DNA of 64,000 nucleotides, taken from assembly GCF_001010415.1 (NCBI RefSeq), contig NZ_JPLE01000016.1:125734-189733 (forward strand). Direction: 5' to 3'. Source of the DNA: Xanthomonas pisi DSM 18956 (GTDB lineage Bacteria; Pseudomonadota; Gammaproteobacteria; Xanthomonadales; Xanthomonadaceae). Under the pieces are notes generated by a model. The model searched no databases and was not told the DNA's origin. It saw only the letters and a list, made by a program, of their open reading frames with translations. Made by a program: the position numbers and the translations under genes. Below, in pieces: positions 16,816 to 26,266 of this stretch. Positions within the stretch are counted from its first letter, which is position 1. Every line of letters begins with the position of its first letter.

Positions 16816-17268
16816 TTACGCAGTTGCAGCGCCGCCGCGCTGGGCGATGGCCTGATTGCGGGCAAGCACGTCGACGCGCTCGTTGTCCGGGTCGCCATTG
16901 TGACCCTTCACCCAGCGCCAATCGATGCTGTGCCGCTGGGTGGCCGCATGCAGCCGCTCCCACAGTTCGCGGTTCTTGACCGGATCGCCGCCGGCGGTTT
17001 TCCAGCCACGCCGCACCCAACCGGATATCCACTCGGTGATGCCCTGGCGCACGTACTGTGAGTCGGTATGCAGCACGATCTGGCACGGCTCGGTCAGTGT
17101 CTCCAGCGCCATGATCGCGGCCATCAATTCCATCCGGTTGTTGGTGGATACCGCTTCACCGCCGGCCAATTCCTTCTCGCGGCCGTTGTAACGCAGCAGG
17201 GCCGCCCAACCGCCCGGCCCCGGATTGCCGAGGCAGGAGCCATCGGTATGCACTTCAATTGATTTCAT
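16816..17268 (-). CDS. rnhA: Ribonuclease HI
   Basis: A 150-residue RNase HI of usual length. Its catalytic carboxylates are visible: Asp in [14 protein letters not shown] near residue 8, Glu in NRMELMAAI near 47, Asp in LHTDSQYV near 69 and Asp in DNERVDVLA near 132. It degrades RNA in RNA-DNA hybrids. It shares a transcript with dnaQ, and its start lies 28 bp after the stop of the upstream methyltransferase gene. Confidence 0.96.
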   Translation of the reverse strand: MKSIEVHTDGSCLGNPGPGGWAALLRYNGREKELAGGEAVSTNNRMELMAAIMALETLTEPCQIVLHTDSQYVRQGITEWISGWVRRGWKTAGGDPVKNRELWERLHAATQRHSIDWRWVKGHNGDPDNERVDVLARNQAIAQRGGAATA

Positions 17269-17296
17269 CAGTTTCCAGAGTTGTCACGTACTAAGG

Positions 17297-17953
17297 TCAG
17301 ATCGTGGCCACCGGTTGCGGCCAGCGCGTTGGCCGCGCGATCGGCGTCGGCGCGATCGGTGCGGAGGCCCGTTTTTCCACTTCGAGTAAATACACCGCGC
17401 GCCATGGCGCGCGGCCAGGATCGGACGAACCGCGCCCGGTCCGCCAGATGGGCCCGAGGAAGCGCTCCGTTGCCACGCACTGCAGGCCGGCCTGCTGCGC
17501 CAGCGATCGCCAGCGATCCGGGCGCAATGCCACCGGGCCGCGCCGCGCCCAATGAAAGCGGTACGGGCTCAGCGGGTTGAGCGTGAACAGCCACAGCCGG
17601 CCTCCCGGCATCAGCAGCCGCTCGCATTCGGCCAGAAACTCCGCCGCACCGCCAACGACCGCATGCTGCACCACAATGGCTTGCAGGCTTTCGGTGGGCA
17701 ACGGAAACGGCATCGCACAGCGCGCATCGCCTGCGAAGCGTCCGGCGCTACGAAACAGGCGCAGGCCGCGGCCATCGAGCACCTCGCGCGGCGGCAATTC
17801 CTTGGTCGGCGCCACCCACAACCAGGGCTGGGATGGCCGCCGTTGCAGGGACTCCAGCGCCAGGCGACGCTCGGATTGGAGCAGGCTTCGCCCCGCCTCC
17901 GTATCAAACCAGGATGAGACGCCAGCTTGACGGGAGAATGGGACGGCAGGCAT
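17297..17953 (-). CDS. Class I SAM-dependent methyltransferase
   Basis: A 218-residue protein. The start MPAVPFSRQAGVSSWFDTEAG and the mid-region PFPLPTESLQAIVVQHAVV...LMPGGRLWLFTLNPLSPYR match the small methyltransferases that lie beside gloB and rnhA. Motif I is degenerate (LWVAP...), so cofactor binding is inferred from the post-I and IV-like segments. The ATG at 17953 is 12 bp from the divergent gloB start at 17966. It is close to rnhA and dnaQ on the same strand. The substrate is unknown. Confidence 0.82.
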   Translation of the reverse strand: MPAVPFSRQAGVSSWFDTEAGRSLLQSERRLALESLQRRPSQPWLWVAPTKELPPREVLDGRGLRLFRSAGRFAGDARCAMPFPLPTESLQAIVVQHAVVGGAAEFLAECERLLMPGGRLWLFTLNPLSPYRFHWARRGPVALRPDRWRSLAQQAGLQCVATERFLGPIWRTGRGSSDPGRAPWRAVYLLEVEKRASAPIAPTPIARPTRWPQPVATI

Positions 17954-17965
17954 GGTCCCAATTCT

Positions 17966-18733
17966 ATGCGACTGACCGCCCTGCCCGCATTCGACGACAA
18001 CTACATCTGGGCGCTGGTCGCCACAGATGGCCGCGCCGTCGTTGTAGACCCCGGCCAGGCCGAGCCGGTCATCGCCGCCGCGGAGCGCGATGACTGGGCC
18101 CCCAGCGCGGTGTTGCTCACCCATCATCATGACGACCACATCGGCGGCGTAGCCGCGCTGCAGCAGCGCTGGCCGGCACTCGAACTGTTCGGTCCCGATG
18201 ACCCTCGCATCCCGGCAGATGCCCATCGCGTTACCCAAGGCGAGCGCTTGCAGCTGCTGGAGACCAGCTTCGAGGTGATCAAGGTCCCCGGTCACACCCG
18301 CAGCCACATCGCCTTTGTGACAGACCGTCATCTGTTCAGTGGTGATACCCTGTTCAGCCTAGGCTGTGGGCGGATGTTCGAAGGTACCGCTGCTCAGATG
18401 TTCGACGCGTTGCAGCGCCTGGCATCTCTGCCCGGCGAAACGCTTGTGTGTTGCGGCCATGAATACACCCTGGCCAACGCAGCCTTCGCGCTGCACGTCG
18501 ATCCAACCAACGCTGCCTTGCAGCGCCGTCAACAGGAAGCCCAGGCCATGCGTCAAGCAGCCCGTCCTACCCTGCCGATTTCGCTCAAGAGTGAACTGGC
18601 CACCAATCCGTTCTTACGTACCAGCCGTCCTGAAATCCGCGCCGCGGTAGCACCGCGTGCAGCCGGCGCACTTTCCTCAGAAGTAGACGTTTTCGCCGAA
18701 CTTAGGCGCTGGAAAGACGAATTTCGCGCATGA
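17966..18733 (+). CDS. gloB: Hydroxyacylglutathione hydrolase (glyoxalase II)
   Basis: A 255-residue glyoxalase II. The dinuclear metal motif THHHDDH lies near residues 51-57, followed by VPGHTRSH near 109-116, the Asp ligand in FSGDTLFSLGCGR and the C-terminal ligand CGHEYTL. It hydrolyses S-lactoylglutathione to D-lactate and glutathione in methylglyoxal detoxification. The ATG at 17966 gives the usual length and start (MRLTALPAFDDNYIW). It overlaps the next gene by 4 bp (ATGA). Confidence 0.96.
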   Translation: MRLTALPAFDDNYIWALVATDGRAVVVDPGQAEPVIAAAERDDWAPSAVLLTHHHDDHIGGVAALQQRWPALELFGPDDPRIPADAHRVTQGERLQLLETSFEVIKVPGHTRSHIAFVTDRHLFSGDTLFSLGCGRMFEGTAAQMFDALQRLASLPGETLVCCGHEYTLANAAFALHVDPTNAALQRRQQEAQAMRQAARPTLPISLKSELATNPFLRTSRPEIRAAVAPRAAGALSSEVDVFAELRRWKDEFRA

Positions 18734-19905
18734 GGCGCTTGATTCTGGCAGTGGTGGCCGCGCTTGCGGCCATCGCGCCGGCAGCTGCCTCGTCCAACGA
18801 CGCAAGCCGCCTCACCTCCGCCGACACCGCTGCCACTGCGCCCGGCATGCGCAATGGCCGCGAGATCTTTTCGTCGTTCCTGGAAGGCCGTGCCGATCCA
18901 GGCTGCGACAGCGAACACAGCGATACGCGCTGGGAACAGCATTTCTCGCGGGCCCCGGCTCGCTTGGCCGACGACGGTCAGGACGTTCTGCCGTTGTTTG
19001 GTTACGTGGTCGACGAACTGCGTGCCGCGGACATGCCGACCGAGTTTGCGCTGATTCCATTCGTCGAGAGCGGCTACCGCCCCGGCGCACGCAACGGCAG
19101 CGGCCCGGCAGGGCTGTGGCAGTTCATCGCCACCACCGCGCGCAACCACCACGTGCCGGTCGGCGCGCAGTACGACGGCCGGCTGTCGGCCGTGGATTCC
19201 ACCACCGCCGCAGTGCGTTATCTCAAGACCCTGTACGGCATGTTCGGTGGCGACTGGCGACTGGCACTGATGGCCTACAACGCAGGCGAGTACCGCGTCC
19301 TGCAGGCCATGCGCAGCGCCGGCATGAACGCGCAGAACGCGCGCCCGTCGGAGCTGCCCGGCATGTCCAAGGTCACGTACGACTATGTCGAAAAGCTGCA
19401 TGCACTGGCCTGTGTACTCGATCATGCGCAGCAGCAGGGCAGCTTGCTGACCTCGCTGGATCGCCAGGTGCCGGTACTGACCGAACACGCACTGCCGGCC
19501 GGCACCAGCCTCAATACCTGGGCCGGGCAGCGCGCGATCGAGCCGCAGCTGTTGGCGCGCCTGAACCCTGCAGTGGCGAGCGCACGTGCAGCACCCAAAG
19601 GCGTCCACGTACTGGCGCCCGCTGCGGCAGCGCAGCCTGGCTCCGGCGGTGCAGTGGTCGCCTCCACCTCTGCAAGCATGGATGCTGATACGACCGGCCC
19701 CGCCACAGCGGTCGCCAGCACCACGACGGCCAAGACGTCCCGCCCTTCGCCCGCCCGCACCCATACCGTGCGCAACGGCGAATCCGCGTGGGCCATCGCC
19801 CGTCGCTACGGCATCACCGTCGCCACCCTGCTCGCCAGCAATGGCCTGGACAAGCGTGCCGTATTGAAGCCGGGCATGGTGCTGTCGTTCAACGACACAC
19901 CCTGA
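18730..19905 (+). CDS. MltD-like membrane-bound lytic transglycosylase with LysM
   Basis: A 391-residue exported protein. The signal peptide is about residues 1-21. The SLT family-1 domain has catalytic Glu113 (VESGYRPGA), then GLWQF and the MAYNAGEYR motif. One C-terminal LysM domain (about 345-388, HTVRNGESAWAIARRYG) follows a Thr/Ser/Ala-rich linker. It should cleave peptidoglycan in the periplasm with formation of anhydromuramyl ends. It has a single LysM where MltD usually has two or more. Overlap with gloB makes the pair translationally coupled. Confidence 0.92.
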   Translation: MRRLILAVVAALAAIAPAAASSNDASRLTSADTAATAPGMRNGREIFSSFLEGRADPGCDSEHSDTRWEQHFSRAPARLADDGQDVLPLFGYVVDELRAADMPTEFALIPFVESGYRPGARNGSGPAGLWQFIATTARNHHVPVGAQYDGRLSAVDSTTAAVRYLKTLYGMFGGDWRLALMAYNAGEYRVLQAMRSAGMNAQNARPSELPGMSKVTYDYVEKLHALACVLDHAQQQGSLLTSLDRQVPVLTEHALPAGTSLNTWAGQRAIEPQLLARLNPAVASARAAPKGVHVLAPAAAAQPGSGGAVVASTSASMDADTTGPATAVASTTTAKTSRPSPARTHTVRNGESAWAIARRYGITVATLLASNGLDKRAVLKPGMVLSFNDTP

Positions 19906-20507
19906 GCAGGCCGCTCGATCGGCCCAGTGCGGCTGGTTGCCGCGCGCCTCGCCTTTCGCTGTCGCTAAGACCCCAGGCCTCGAAGCGCCTTGACGGACTG
20001 CTGCGTCTGCATCGAGTGACATCGCGCGTGTCTGGATAGCTTGCCGGGCATCGGTCGACGCGGCAACGTACGGCACCGGCGCGCCAGTCACCGGCCCTCC
20101 ACTCTTCCCGCACGGATTTCAGCCGTCCGAATCAGAGGAAGAGGCTCGGCGCGCTCCAAGACCGGTTGGCGCAGCGCTGGTCAGGCATTCGCGCTGCCAA
20201 CATCCAAGCCGCACGCCCACGACAAGAGCATGCGTCGCCGCACCGCCAGGAGCGACTGGACGTAGCGAGCACGTCCTCAGCCGCGTGCGCGCAGCCGCGC
20301 TCGCCATCCACGTGCACGAGCAGGACATTCCGATTCCGAGCACTGGCTGCGCCCGCCCGGCCGCCACGCGATTGGTCATCGGCCGCAGCTACCGCGCAGT
20401 CCTCGCGCACTCGCCAATCACGTGAGCGTGACTTCGTCCCACTTCGCATCAGCGGCCGCAACACGCGCGCGCCGTCCCGAAACCCAACGCCATCAGCGCA
20501 AAAAAAA
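19906..20507. other. Gene-free stretch before the ppiD terminator
   Basis: About 600 bp between the transglycosylase stop and the terminator shared with ppiD. Open frames here show no family features and are broken on both strands; I see no repeat or RNA signature either. Confidence 0.55.
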
Positions 20508-20525
20508 AGCCCGGTCGCCCGGGCT
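20508..20525. terminator. Bidirectional terminator after ppiD
   Basis: AGCCCGG (20508-20514) pairs with CCGGGCT (20519-20525). There are nine A residues on the left and a CTTTCTTTG run on the right, so it can stop ppiD on the - strand and anything arriving on +. Confidence 0.88.
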
Positions 20526-20554
20526 CTTTCTTTGTCTCGATCGACACCCAGCCG

Positions 20555-22525
20555 TTACAGCTGCGCTTCTTCGATCTGGATCTTGTAGCGCTTGCGCATT
20601 TCCTTGACGTAGGCCTGCGCGGCATTGTTGCCATCGATCTGGCTCAGCTGCTCGCGCAGCATCGTCTGCTGCTCGGCCGGCATCTGCTTCAGGTCGCCCG
20701 GCGTCGCCTTGCTGATCACGAACACCGCAAAGCGGCCGCCATCCAGTTCCACCTTGCCGACCGACGGCTTACCCTCGGTCGGACGCGGTGCACTGAAGAT
20801 CGCGCGATTTGCCGCCGGCGTCGGAATCGGCGCCGTGCGCGGCAGCCCCGGGATTGGCTGCACCTGCAGCTTCTCGCTTGCCGCCAGCGCCTGCAGGGTT
20901 TCACCCTTCTGCACACGTGCCAGCAGCGCATCGGCGGCGGCGCCGGCGGCTTTCTCGGTACGATCGGCATGCACCGCGGCAATCACCTTGTCGCGCACCT
21001 TGTCCAACGGCAATGCCTGCTCGGCCGTGTGATTGGTCACGCGCAGCATCACGCTGTGGTTAGGGGCGATGGCGATCGGGTCGCTCACCGTGCCGTCCTG
21101 CACCAACGTTTCGGAGAACGCCGAACGCAGCACCGCCGGGTTGGCCGCAATCCCGCTGGCGTTGGTACGCGAGAACGGGCCCAGGGTCTGCACCGGCAAA
21201 CCGACCTGCTTGGCCGCCGGCTCCAGGGCAGTCGGATTCTTGTAGACCTGATCCACCAGCTTGCCGCTGATATCGGCGTACGCCTTGTCGGCATCGGCCT
21301 TGAGCTGCTCGGCAGCAAGCTGGTCGCGCACCTGCTCGAACGACTTGCCCTGCCCGCCCTTGACCTCGCGCAGCTGGATCACGTGATAGCCGAACTCGGT
21401 CTTGATCGGCCCGACCACGTCGCCGGCCTTCATCGCAAACAGCGCGTCTTCGAACGGCTTGACCATGGTGCCCTTCTCGACCCAACCCAGGTCGCCACCG
21501 GCATCCTTGGAGCCCGGATCCTGCGAATTGGCCTTGGCCAGCGCGGCGAAATCGGCGCCCGGCTGCTTGGCTTCCGCAGCGAGCTTGGCCGCCTTGGCTT
21601 CGGCCGCCTTCTGCGCAGCGGCATCGCCACCTGCACTGATCAGGATGTGCGACGCCAAACGCTGGTCCGGCTCGACAAAACGCGCCTTTTCTTCCTCGTA
21701 ACGCTTGCGCAACGTCGCCTCGTCGGCAGCAGTCGCTGGCGGCATCGTGGCGGCATTGAGCTCGACGTACTCGATGCTCACGGTCTCCGGCTGGCGGAAA
21801 TCCTGTGCATGCGTGTCGTACCACTGCTTGATCTGCGCATCGCTGACCGGTGCGGTATCGGCAGCCGGAGCGGGCAACATCGCCAACTCCACATCGCGCG
21901 TTTCACCCATCAACTTGAGCAGGCGCTCGAACTCGGTCTTGGTCGCAAAACCCGATTCGGCAACGGCCTGGGGGATCACCGACTGCTGCAAGCTGTCGCG
22001 CACCAGCGCATCGAACTGCGCCGGCAAGCGCGGTGGCGTGCCCTGCGCCAACGCGGCGCGGTACTGGTCCGGACTGAACTTGCCATCGACCTGGAACGCC
22101 TGAATATTGGCGATGTAATCGCGCACCGTCGCATCGCCGATCACGATGCCGGCGTCTTCGGCGCCAAGCCGCACGACTTGCTCGTCCACCAACTGGTCGA
22201 GCACCTGCAGCTTGTTTTCGCGGGATTCGAAGGTGCGCGGGTCGAAGTTCTCACCCTGGCGCTGGCGCTCCTGCATGCGCGCCTGTTCGAAGCGCGCACG
22301 GAAATCCTGCGTGCTGATCTCATGGTGTTGCCATAGCAGCGAGACCGGCCACCACGTGGGTGCCGATTTCCACCAGGTCGGTGGCGCCTGCACCTTGGCC
22401 ACATTATTGGCGCCAATGCCGCCCAGGTAGCTGTTGTCGATGACGAACAGGAACGGAATCATCAGCAACCCCAGGATGGCGGTAGCGATCCAGCCTGACG
22501 TCTTGTCGCGAAGTTTCTGCAGCAT
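20555..22525 (-). CDS. ppiD: Periplasmic peptidyl-prolyl isomerase PpiD
   Basis: A 656-residue SurA/PpiD-type chaperone. One N-terminal anchor helix (residues about 13-33, GWIATAILGLLMIPFLF) is followed by the SurA_N-like domain, a parvulin domain around residues 270-370 (ASHILIS..., GGDLGWVEKGTM, FGYHVIQL) and a C-terminal helical region. It assists folding of outer-membrane and secreted proteins. The ATG at 22525 (MLQKLRDKTSG) is preferred to the upstream in-frame start because the anchor then sits near the N-terminus. It lies downstream of hupB and lon, a conserved Gammaproteobacterial order. Confidence 0.95.
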   Translation of the reverse strand: MLQKLRDKTSGWIATAILGLLMIPFLFVIDNSYLGGIGANNVAKVQAPPTWWKSAPTWWPVSLLWQHHEISTQDFRARFEQARMQERQRQGENFDPRTFESRENKLQVLDQLVDEQVVRLGAEDAGIVIGDATVRDYIANIQAFQVDGKFSPDQYRAALAQGTPPRLPAQFDALVRDSLQQSVIPQAVAESGFATKTEFERLLKLMGETRDVELAMLPAPAADTAPVSDAQIKQWYDTHAQDFRQPETVSIEYVELNAATMPPATAADEATLRKRYEEEKARFVEPDQRLASHILISAGGDAAAQKAAEAKAAKLAAEAKQPGADFAALAKANSQDPGSKDAGGDLGWVEKGTMVKPFEDALFAMKAGDVVGPIKTEFGYHVIQLREVKGGQGKSFEQVRDQLAAEQLKADADKAYADISGKLVDQVYKNPTALEPAAKQVGLPVQTLGPFSRTNASGIAANPAVLRSAFSETLVQDGTVSDPIAIAPNHSVMLRVTNHTAEQALPLDKVRDKVIAAVHADRTEKAAGAAADALLARVQKGETLQALAASEKLQVQPIPGLPRTAPIPTPAANRAIFSAPRPTEGKPSVGKVELDGGRFAVFVISKATPGDLKQMPAEQQTMLREQLSQIDGNNAAQAYVKEMRKRYKIQIEEAQL

Positions 22526-22769
22526 TGGCAAATCACGGCCTGTGGGCGAGCCGCGCAGTGTAACCCGCCTGACGCCAAGCACCCAGCCCAACGCCAGCCA
22601 GCCCCGGGCCAAGATGCAGCAAAGGTGGGGCCGCGTAACGGCAAAGGCGGCACGCGCGCCGCGATACGATCGTCATGGCACCGGGTTATCGCCGCGCCGG
22701 ATCCGAGCTGCGGCCACCCAAGGCCAATGCGCGATCCACTCGCCAGACAATCTCAAACAGCCAATAAAA

Positions 22770-22796
22770 AAGCCCCCGGCACAAGGCCGAGGGCTT
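22770..22796 (-). terminator. Terminator of the tRNA-Val/tRNA-Asp transcript
   Basis: An 11-position stem (22770-22780 with 22786-22796) with one mismatch and a short loop. On the - strand it is followed by TTTTTATTGG. Confidence 0.85.
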
Positions 22797-22805
22797 GGGT
22801 ATAAC

Positions 22806-22882
22806 TGGCGGAGCGGACGGGACTCGAACCCGCGACCTCCGGCGTGACAGGCCAGCATTCTAACCAGCTGAACTACCGCTCC
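22806..22882 (-). tRNA. tRNA-Asp(GTC), copy 2
   Basis: Acceptor GGAGCGG pairs with CCGCTCC; the anticodon arm loop CTGTCAC reads GTC; the T arm is GCGGG-TTCGAGT-CCCGT; CCA is encoded. By eye it is identical to the copy at 22975-23051. Confidence 0.97.
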
Positions 22883-22904
22883 GCTTTAAACTTGGACATC
22901 TACC

Positions 22905-22966
22905 CCACGGCATTCGCGTCACGAATGCCGTGGAGAAAACGAAGCCCCCAATTGCTCAGGGGCTTC
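22905..22966 (-). other. Two hairpins between the tandem tRNA-Asp genes
   Basis: The first is a perfect 12-bp stem (CCACGGCATTCG 22905-22916 with CGAATGCCGTGG 22922-22933). The second is CGAAGCCCC 22940-22948 paired with GGGGCTTCG 22959-22967. On the - strand the second is followed by TTTTCTCC, so it could act as a weak terminator or a processing signal between the two tRNA genes. Confidence 0.7.
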
Positions 22967-22974
22967 GATGTAAC

Positions 22975-23051
22975 TGGCGGAGCGGACGGGACTCGAACCC
23001 GCGACCTCCGGCGTGACAGGCCAGCATTCTAACCAGCTGAACTACCGCTCC
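22975..23051 (-). tRNA. tRNA-Asp(GTC), copy 1
   Basis: Acceptor GGAGCGG pairs with CCGCTCC; the anticodon reads GTC; the T arm and CCA match those of the second copy 92 bp downstream. Confidence 0.97.
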
Positions 23052-23078
23052 GCGCTTAAAACTTTGCTTGGTGCTTAG

Positions 23079-23153
23079 TGGTGGGTGCTGAGGGTTTCGA
23101 ACCCCCGACCCTCTCCGTGTAAGGGAGACGCTCTACCGCTGAGCTAAGCACCC
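23079..23153 (-). tRNA. tRNA-Val(TAC)
   Basis: Acceptor GGGTGCT paired with AGCACCC; the anticodon arm CTCCC-TTACACG-GAGAG reads TAC; the T arm is CGGGGG-TTCGAAA-CCCTC-like; CCA is encoded. Its 5' end lies 11 bp after the hupB stop on the same strand, so it may be made from the hupB transcript. Confidence 0.96.
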
Positions 23154-23164
23154 TAGCGAGTCGA

Positions 23165-23437
23165 TTAGTTTACTGCATCCTTCAGGGCTTTGCCAGCCTT
23201 GAATGCAGGATTCTTCGAAGCAGCGATCTTGATGCTGTCGCCGGTCTTCGGATTGCGGCCGGTACGCTCAGCGCGCTCGCGGACCTGGAAGGTGCCGAAG
23301 CCAACGAGGGTGACAGCGTCGCCCTTCTTCAGCGCCTTGGTGATTTCGCTCACAACCGCGTCGACAGCACGGCCAGCTTCAGCCTTGGAGATGTCAGCGG
23401 CAGCGGCAACGCCATCGATCAATTCGGTTTTATTCAT
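23165..23437 (-). CDS. hupB: HU-type DNA-binding protein
   Basis: A 90-residue HU protein of standard length. It begins [11 protein letters not shown], has the [13 protein letters not shown] hinge near residues 46-58 and the DNA-intercalating arm tip GRNPKTG near 60-66. It bends and compacts DNA as a dimer. The ATG at 23437 is chosen; the longer frame upstream adds a non-homologous leader. It lies downstream of lon, as in E. coli, and 11 bp upstream of tRNA-Val. Confidence 0.97.
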   Translation of the reverse strand: MNKTELIDGVAAAADISKAEAGRAVDAVVSEITKALKKGDAVTLVGFGTFQVRERAERTGRNPKTGDSIKIAASKNPAFKAGKALKDAVN

Positions 23438-23589
23438 TCTTGAAACTCCCTTTGCGGCAGATGCCGCGGAATCGACAATCGGCGCTCTTGCCGTTAGCGA
23501 AGAACCCGACACAAGTGGTATCGCGTGACGCATCACATTTTGCCGCGCCCACGAGTCGTGCATTTATACCAGCGCCCCCAACAGCACGC

Positions 23590-23624
23590 AAGCCAAAACC
23601 CAATAACGACGCGGGTTTTGGCTT
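23590..23624 (-). terminator. Hairpin between lon and hupB
   Basis: A perfect 12-bp stem (AAGCCAAAACCC 23590-23601 with GGGTTTTGGCTT 23613-23624) about 28 bp past the lon stop. There is no T run after it on the - strand, so it is probably a weak terminator or an mRNA 3'-end stabiliser. Confidence 0.6.
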
Positions 23625-23651
23625 GTTTCGGGACGTCTTAGACAGCGCACG

Positions 23652-26123
23652 TTAGTGCTTGACGCGGGCACCCGGGGTAGTGCGCGACTTGCCGCGCACG
23701 GCAACGCGCGAAGCGGTCTTGCGGGCTTTTTCCTTGCCTGCCTTCTTCGGTGCCAGCGGACGCTCCAGGGCGAGATCCAGCACTTCATCGATCCACTTGA
23801 CCGGCACGATCTTCAGATCGCGCGTGACGTTGGCCGGGATGTCTGCCAGGTCCTTGCGGTTCTCGTCCGGGATCAACACGGTGCGGATGCCACCACGTAG
23901 TGCCGCCAGCAATTTCTCCTTCAAGCCACCGATCGCCGACACGCGACCGCGCAAGGTGATCTCGCCGGTCATCGCCACATCGGCGCGGATCGGCACCCGG
24001 GTCAACACCGACACCAGCGAGGTCACCATCGCGATACCTGCGCTGGGACCGTCCTTCGGCGTCGCGCCATCGGGCACATGCACGTGCACGTCCTGCTTCT
24101 GCAGGAAGTCCACATCGATGCCGAGTCGCTCGGCGCGCGAACGCACCACCGACAAGGCCGCCGATGCAGACTCCTTCATGACGTTGCCGAGCTGACCGGT
24201 GAGAATCAGATTGCCCTTGCCCGGCACCAGCGTGGATTCGACCTGCAGCAGCTCGCCGCCGACTTCGGTCCAGGCCAGACCGGTGACCAGGCCGATCTCG
24301 TTTTCTTCTTCGGCGCGGCCGAAGTCGAAGCGACGCACGCCCAGGTACTTGTCGAGATTCTTCGCGTTGACCGTGACCAGCGCCTTTGGCTTGCCCTTCT
24401 TGGCGGCAACCTTTTTCACCGCCGGTTGCGGACCGGCAAGCGCGATTTCCTTGACCACCTTGCGGCAGATCTTGGCCACTTCGCGCTCGAGATTACGCAC
24501 GCCCGATTCGCGCGTGTAGTAACGCACGATGTCCTGGATCGCATCGCTGCCGATCTCGATCTCTTCCGGCTTCAGGCCGTTGGCCTTGATCTGCTTGGGC
24601 ACCAGGTAACGCATGGCGATGTTGAGCTTCTCATCCTCGGTGTAGCCGGGGATGCGGATCACTTCCATGCGGTCCAGCAACGGACCGGGAATGTTGAGCG
24701 AGTTGGAAGTGGCGACGAACATCACCTCCGACAGGTCCAGATCCACTTCCAGATAATGGTCGTTGAAGGAGTTGTTCTGCTCCGGATCGAGCACCTCCAG
24801 CAACGCCGACGACGGGTCGCCACGGAAGTCCATCGACATCTTGTCGATCTCGTCCAGCAGGAACAGCGGATTCTTGCTGCCGACCTTGTTGAGGTTCTGC
24901 ACCAGGCGGCCCGGCATCGAGCCGACATAGGTCCGGCGATGGCCACGGATCTCGGCCTCGTCGCGGATGCCGCCCAGGCTCATGCGCACGAACTTGCGGT
25001 TGGTCGCCTTGGCGATCGACTGCCCGAGCGAGGTCTTGCCCACGCCCGGCGGGCCGACCAGGCACAGGATCGGGCCCTTCATCTGCTTCACGCGCGACTG
25101 CACCGCCAGGTATTCAAGGATGCGCTCCTTGACCTTGTCCAAGCCATAGTGATCGGCGTCCAGCGTGTCCTCGGCAACCTTCAGATCCTTGCGGACCTTG
25201 GTGCGCTTTTTCCACGGCACGCCCAGCAGCCAATCCAGATAATTGCGCACCACGGCTGCCTCGGCGGACATCGGCGACATCTGCTTGAGCTTGTTGAGTT
25301 CGGCCTTGGCCTTGGTCTCGACCGGCTTGGGCATGCCGGACTCGGCGATCTTGCGCGCCAGCTCTTCCAGCTCGCCCGGCGCGTCATCCAGATCGCCCAG
25401 CTCCTTCTGGATGGCCTTCATCTGTTCGTTGAGGTAGTACTCGCGCTGGCTCTTTTCCATTTGCGACTTCACGCGGCCGCGGATGCGCTTTTCCAGCTGC
25501 TGCACGTCGATTTCGCCATCTACCAGCCCAACCAGCAGCTCCAGGCGCTCACCGATCTCGGTGATCTCCAGCAGGCGCTGCTTGTCGGCCAGGCGCACGC
25601 CGATATGCGCGGCGATGGTGTCGGCCAGGCGGCCAGGCTCGTCGATGCCGGCCAGGGTCTGCAACAGCTCCGGCGGCAACTTGCGATTGGTCTTGACGTA
25701 CTGCTCGAACAGGGACATCAACGAGCGCGCGATCGCTTCCACTTCCCGCGGCTCGCGGCCATCGCTGGCCTCGACTTCGATGCCCTGCCCCTGCAATGCG
25801 CCGTCCAGCTCGACGACCTTGTCGACGGTGACCCGCGACAAGCCCTCGACCAGCACCTTGATGGTGCCGTCGGGCAGTTTGAGCAGTTGCAGGACCTGGG
25901 CCAGGGTGCCGACGGTGTACAGATCGCTGGCGGCCGGGTCGTCGGTCTCGGCCGACTTCTGCGCAACCAGCAGGATGCGCTTATCCGCCTCCATGGCCTT
26001 TTCCAGCGCGCGCATCGACTTGTCACGGCCGACGAACAGCGGAATCACCATGTGCGGAAACACCACCACGTCGCGCAGCGGCAACACCGGCAGATCGAGA
26101 ACTTCTGGTTGGGACTGGGCCAT
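23652..26123 (-). CDS. lon: ATP-dependent protease Lon
   Basis: An 823-residue Lon (LonA). The N-terminal substrate domain runs to about residue 310 and includes a coiled coil. The AAA+ module has Walker A (GPPGVGKTS) and Walker B (FLLDEIDKM). The protease domain has the Ser-Lys dyad Ser694 (GPSAGIA) and Lys735 (GGLKEK). The C-terminus is extended by a basic Lys/Arg/Ala-rich tail of about 40 residues, more than in E. coli. It degrades misfolded and regulatory proteins in the cytosol. A sigma-32-like promoter lies 56 bp upstream of its ATG. Confidence 0.98.
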   Translation of the reverse strand: MAQSQPEVLDLPVLPLRDVVVFPHMVIPLFVGRDKSMRALEKAMEADKRILLVAQKSAETDDPAASDLYTVGTLAQVLQLLKLPDGTIKVLVEGLSRVTVDKVVELDGALQGQGIEVEASDGREPREVEAIARSLMSLFEQYVKTNRKLPPELLQTLAGIDEPGRLADTIAAHIGVRLADKQRLLEITEIGERLELLVGLVDGEIDVQQLEKRIRGRVKSQMEKSQREYYLNEQMKAIQKELGDLDDAPGELEELARKIAESGMPKPVETKAKAELNKLKQMSPMSAEAAVVRNYLDWLLGVPWKKRTKVRKDLKVAEDTLDADHYGLDKVKERILEYLAVQSRVKQMKGPILCLVGPPGVGKTSLGQSIAKATNRKFVRMSLGGIRDEAEIRGHRRTYVGSMPGRLVQNLNKVGSKNPLFLLDEIDKMSMDFRGDPSSALLEVLDPEQNNSFNDHYLEVDLDLSEVMFVATSNSLNIPGPLLDRMEVIRIPGYTEDEKLNIAMRYLVPKQIKANGLKPEEIEIGSDAIQDIVRYYTRESGVRNLEREVAKICRKVVKEIALAGPQPAVKKVAAKKGKPKALVTVNAKNLDKYLGVRRFDFGRAEEENEIGLVTGLAWTEVGGELLQVESTLVPGKGNLILTGQLGNVMKESASAALSVVRSRAERLGIDVDFLQKQDVHVHVPDGATPKDGPSAGIAMVTSLVSVLTRVPIRADVAMTGEITLRGRVSAIGGLKEKLLAALRGGIRTVLIPDENRKDLADIPANVTRDLKIVPVKWIDEVLDLALERPLAPKKAGKEKARKTASRVAVRGKSRTTPGARVKH

Positions 26124-26163
26124 GGGGCGCTCCGCAGGAATGGGAATTTAAGGCGTAAAAAAA

Positions 26164-26192
26164 GCCGATGGCCCCGTTATGGGGCCATCGGC
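26164..26192 (-). terminator. Rho-independent terminator between clpX and lon
   Basis: A 12-bp perfect stem (GCCGATGGCCCC 26164-26175 with GGGGCCATCGGC 26181-26192) followed on the - strand by TTTTTTTACG. It separates clpX from lon although both are on the same strand. Confidence 0.92.
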
Positions 26193-26205
26193 GAGGTGTT
26201 GCAAG
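26179..26205 (-). promoter_or_regulatory. Candidate sigma-32 (heat-shock) promoter of lon
   Basis: On the - strand, CTTGCA (26205-26200) is followed by 15 nt and then CCCCAT (26184-26179), close to the sigma-32 consensus CTTGAA and CCCCAT at an accepted spacing. It lies 56 bp before the lon ATG and overlaps the clpX terminator stem. lon is sigma-32 dependent in E. coli; here the assignment rests on pattern alone. Confidence 0.55.
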
Positions 26206-26266
26206 TAGCGCTTGGATCCCCTTTAAGCGCGAGCCGGGCCAGGGCCTGGCTTCACGCTCACAGGAC

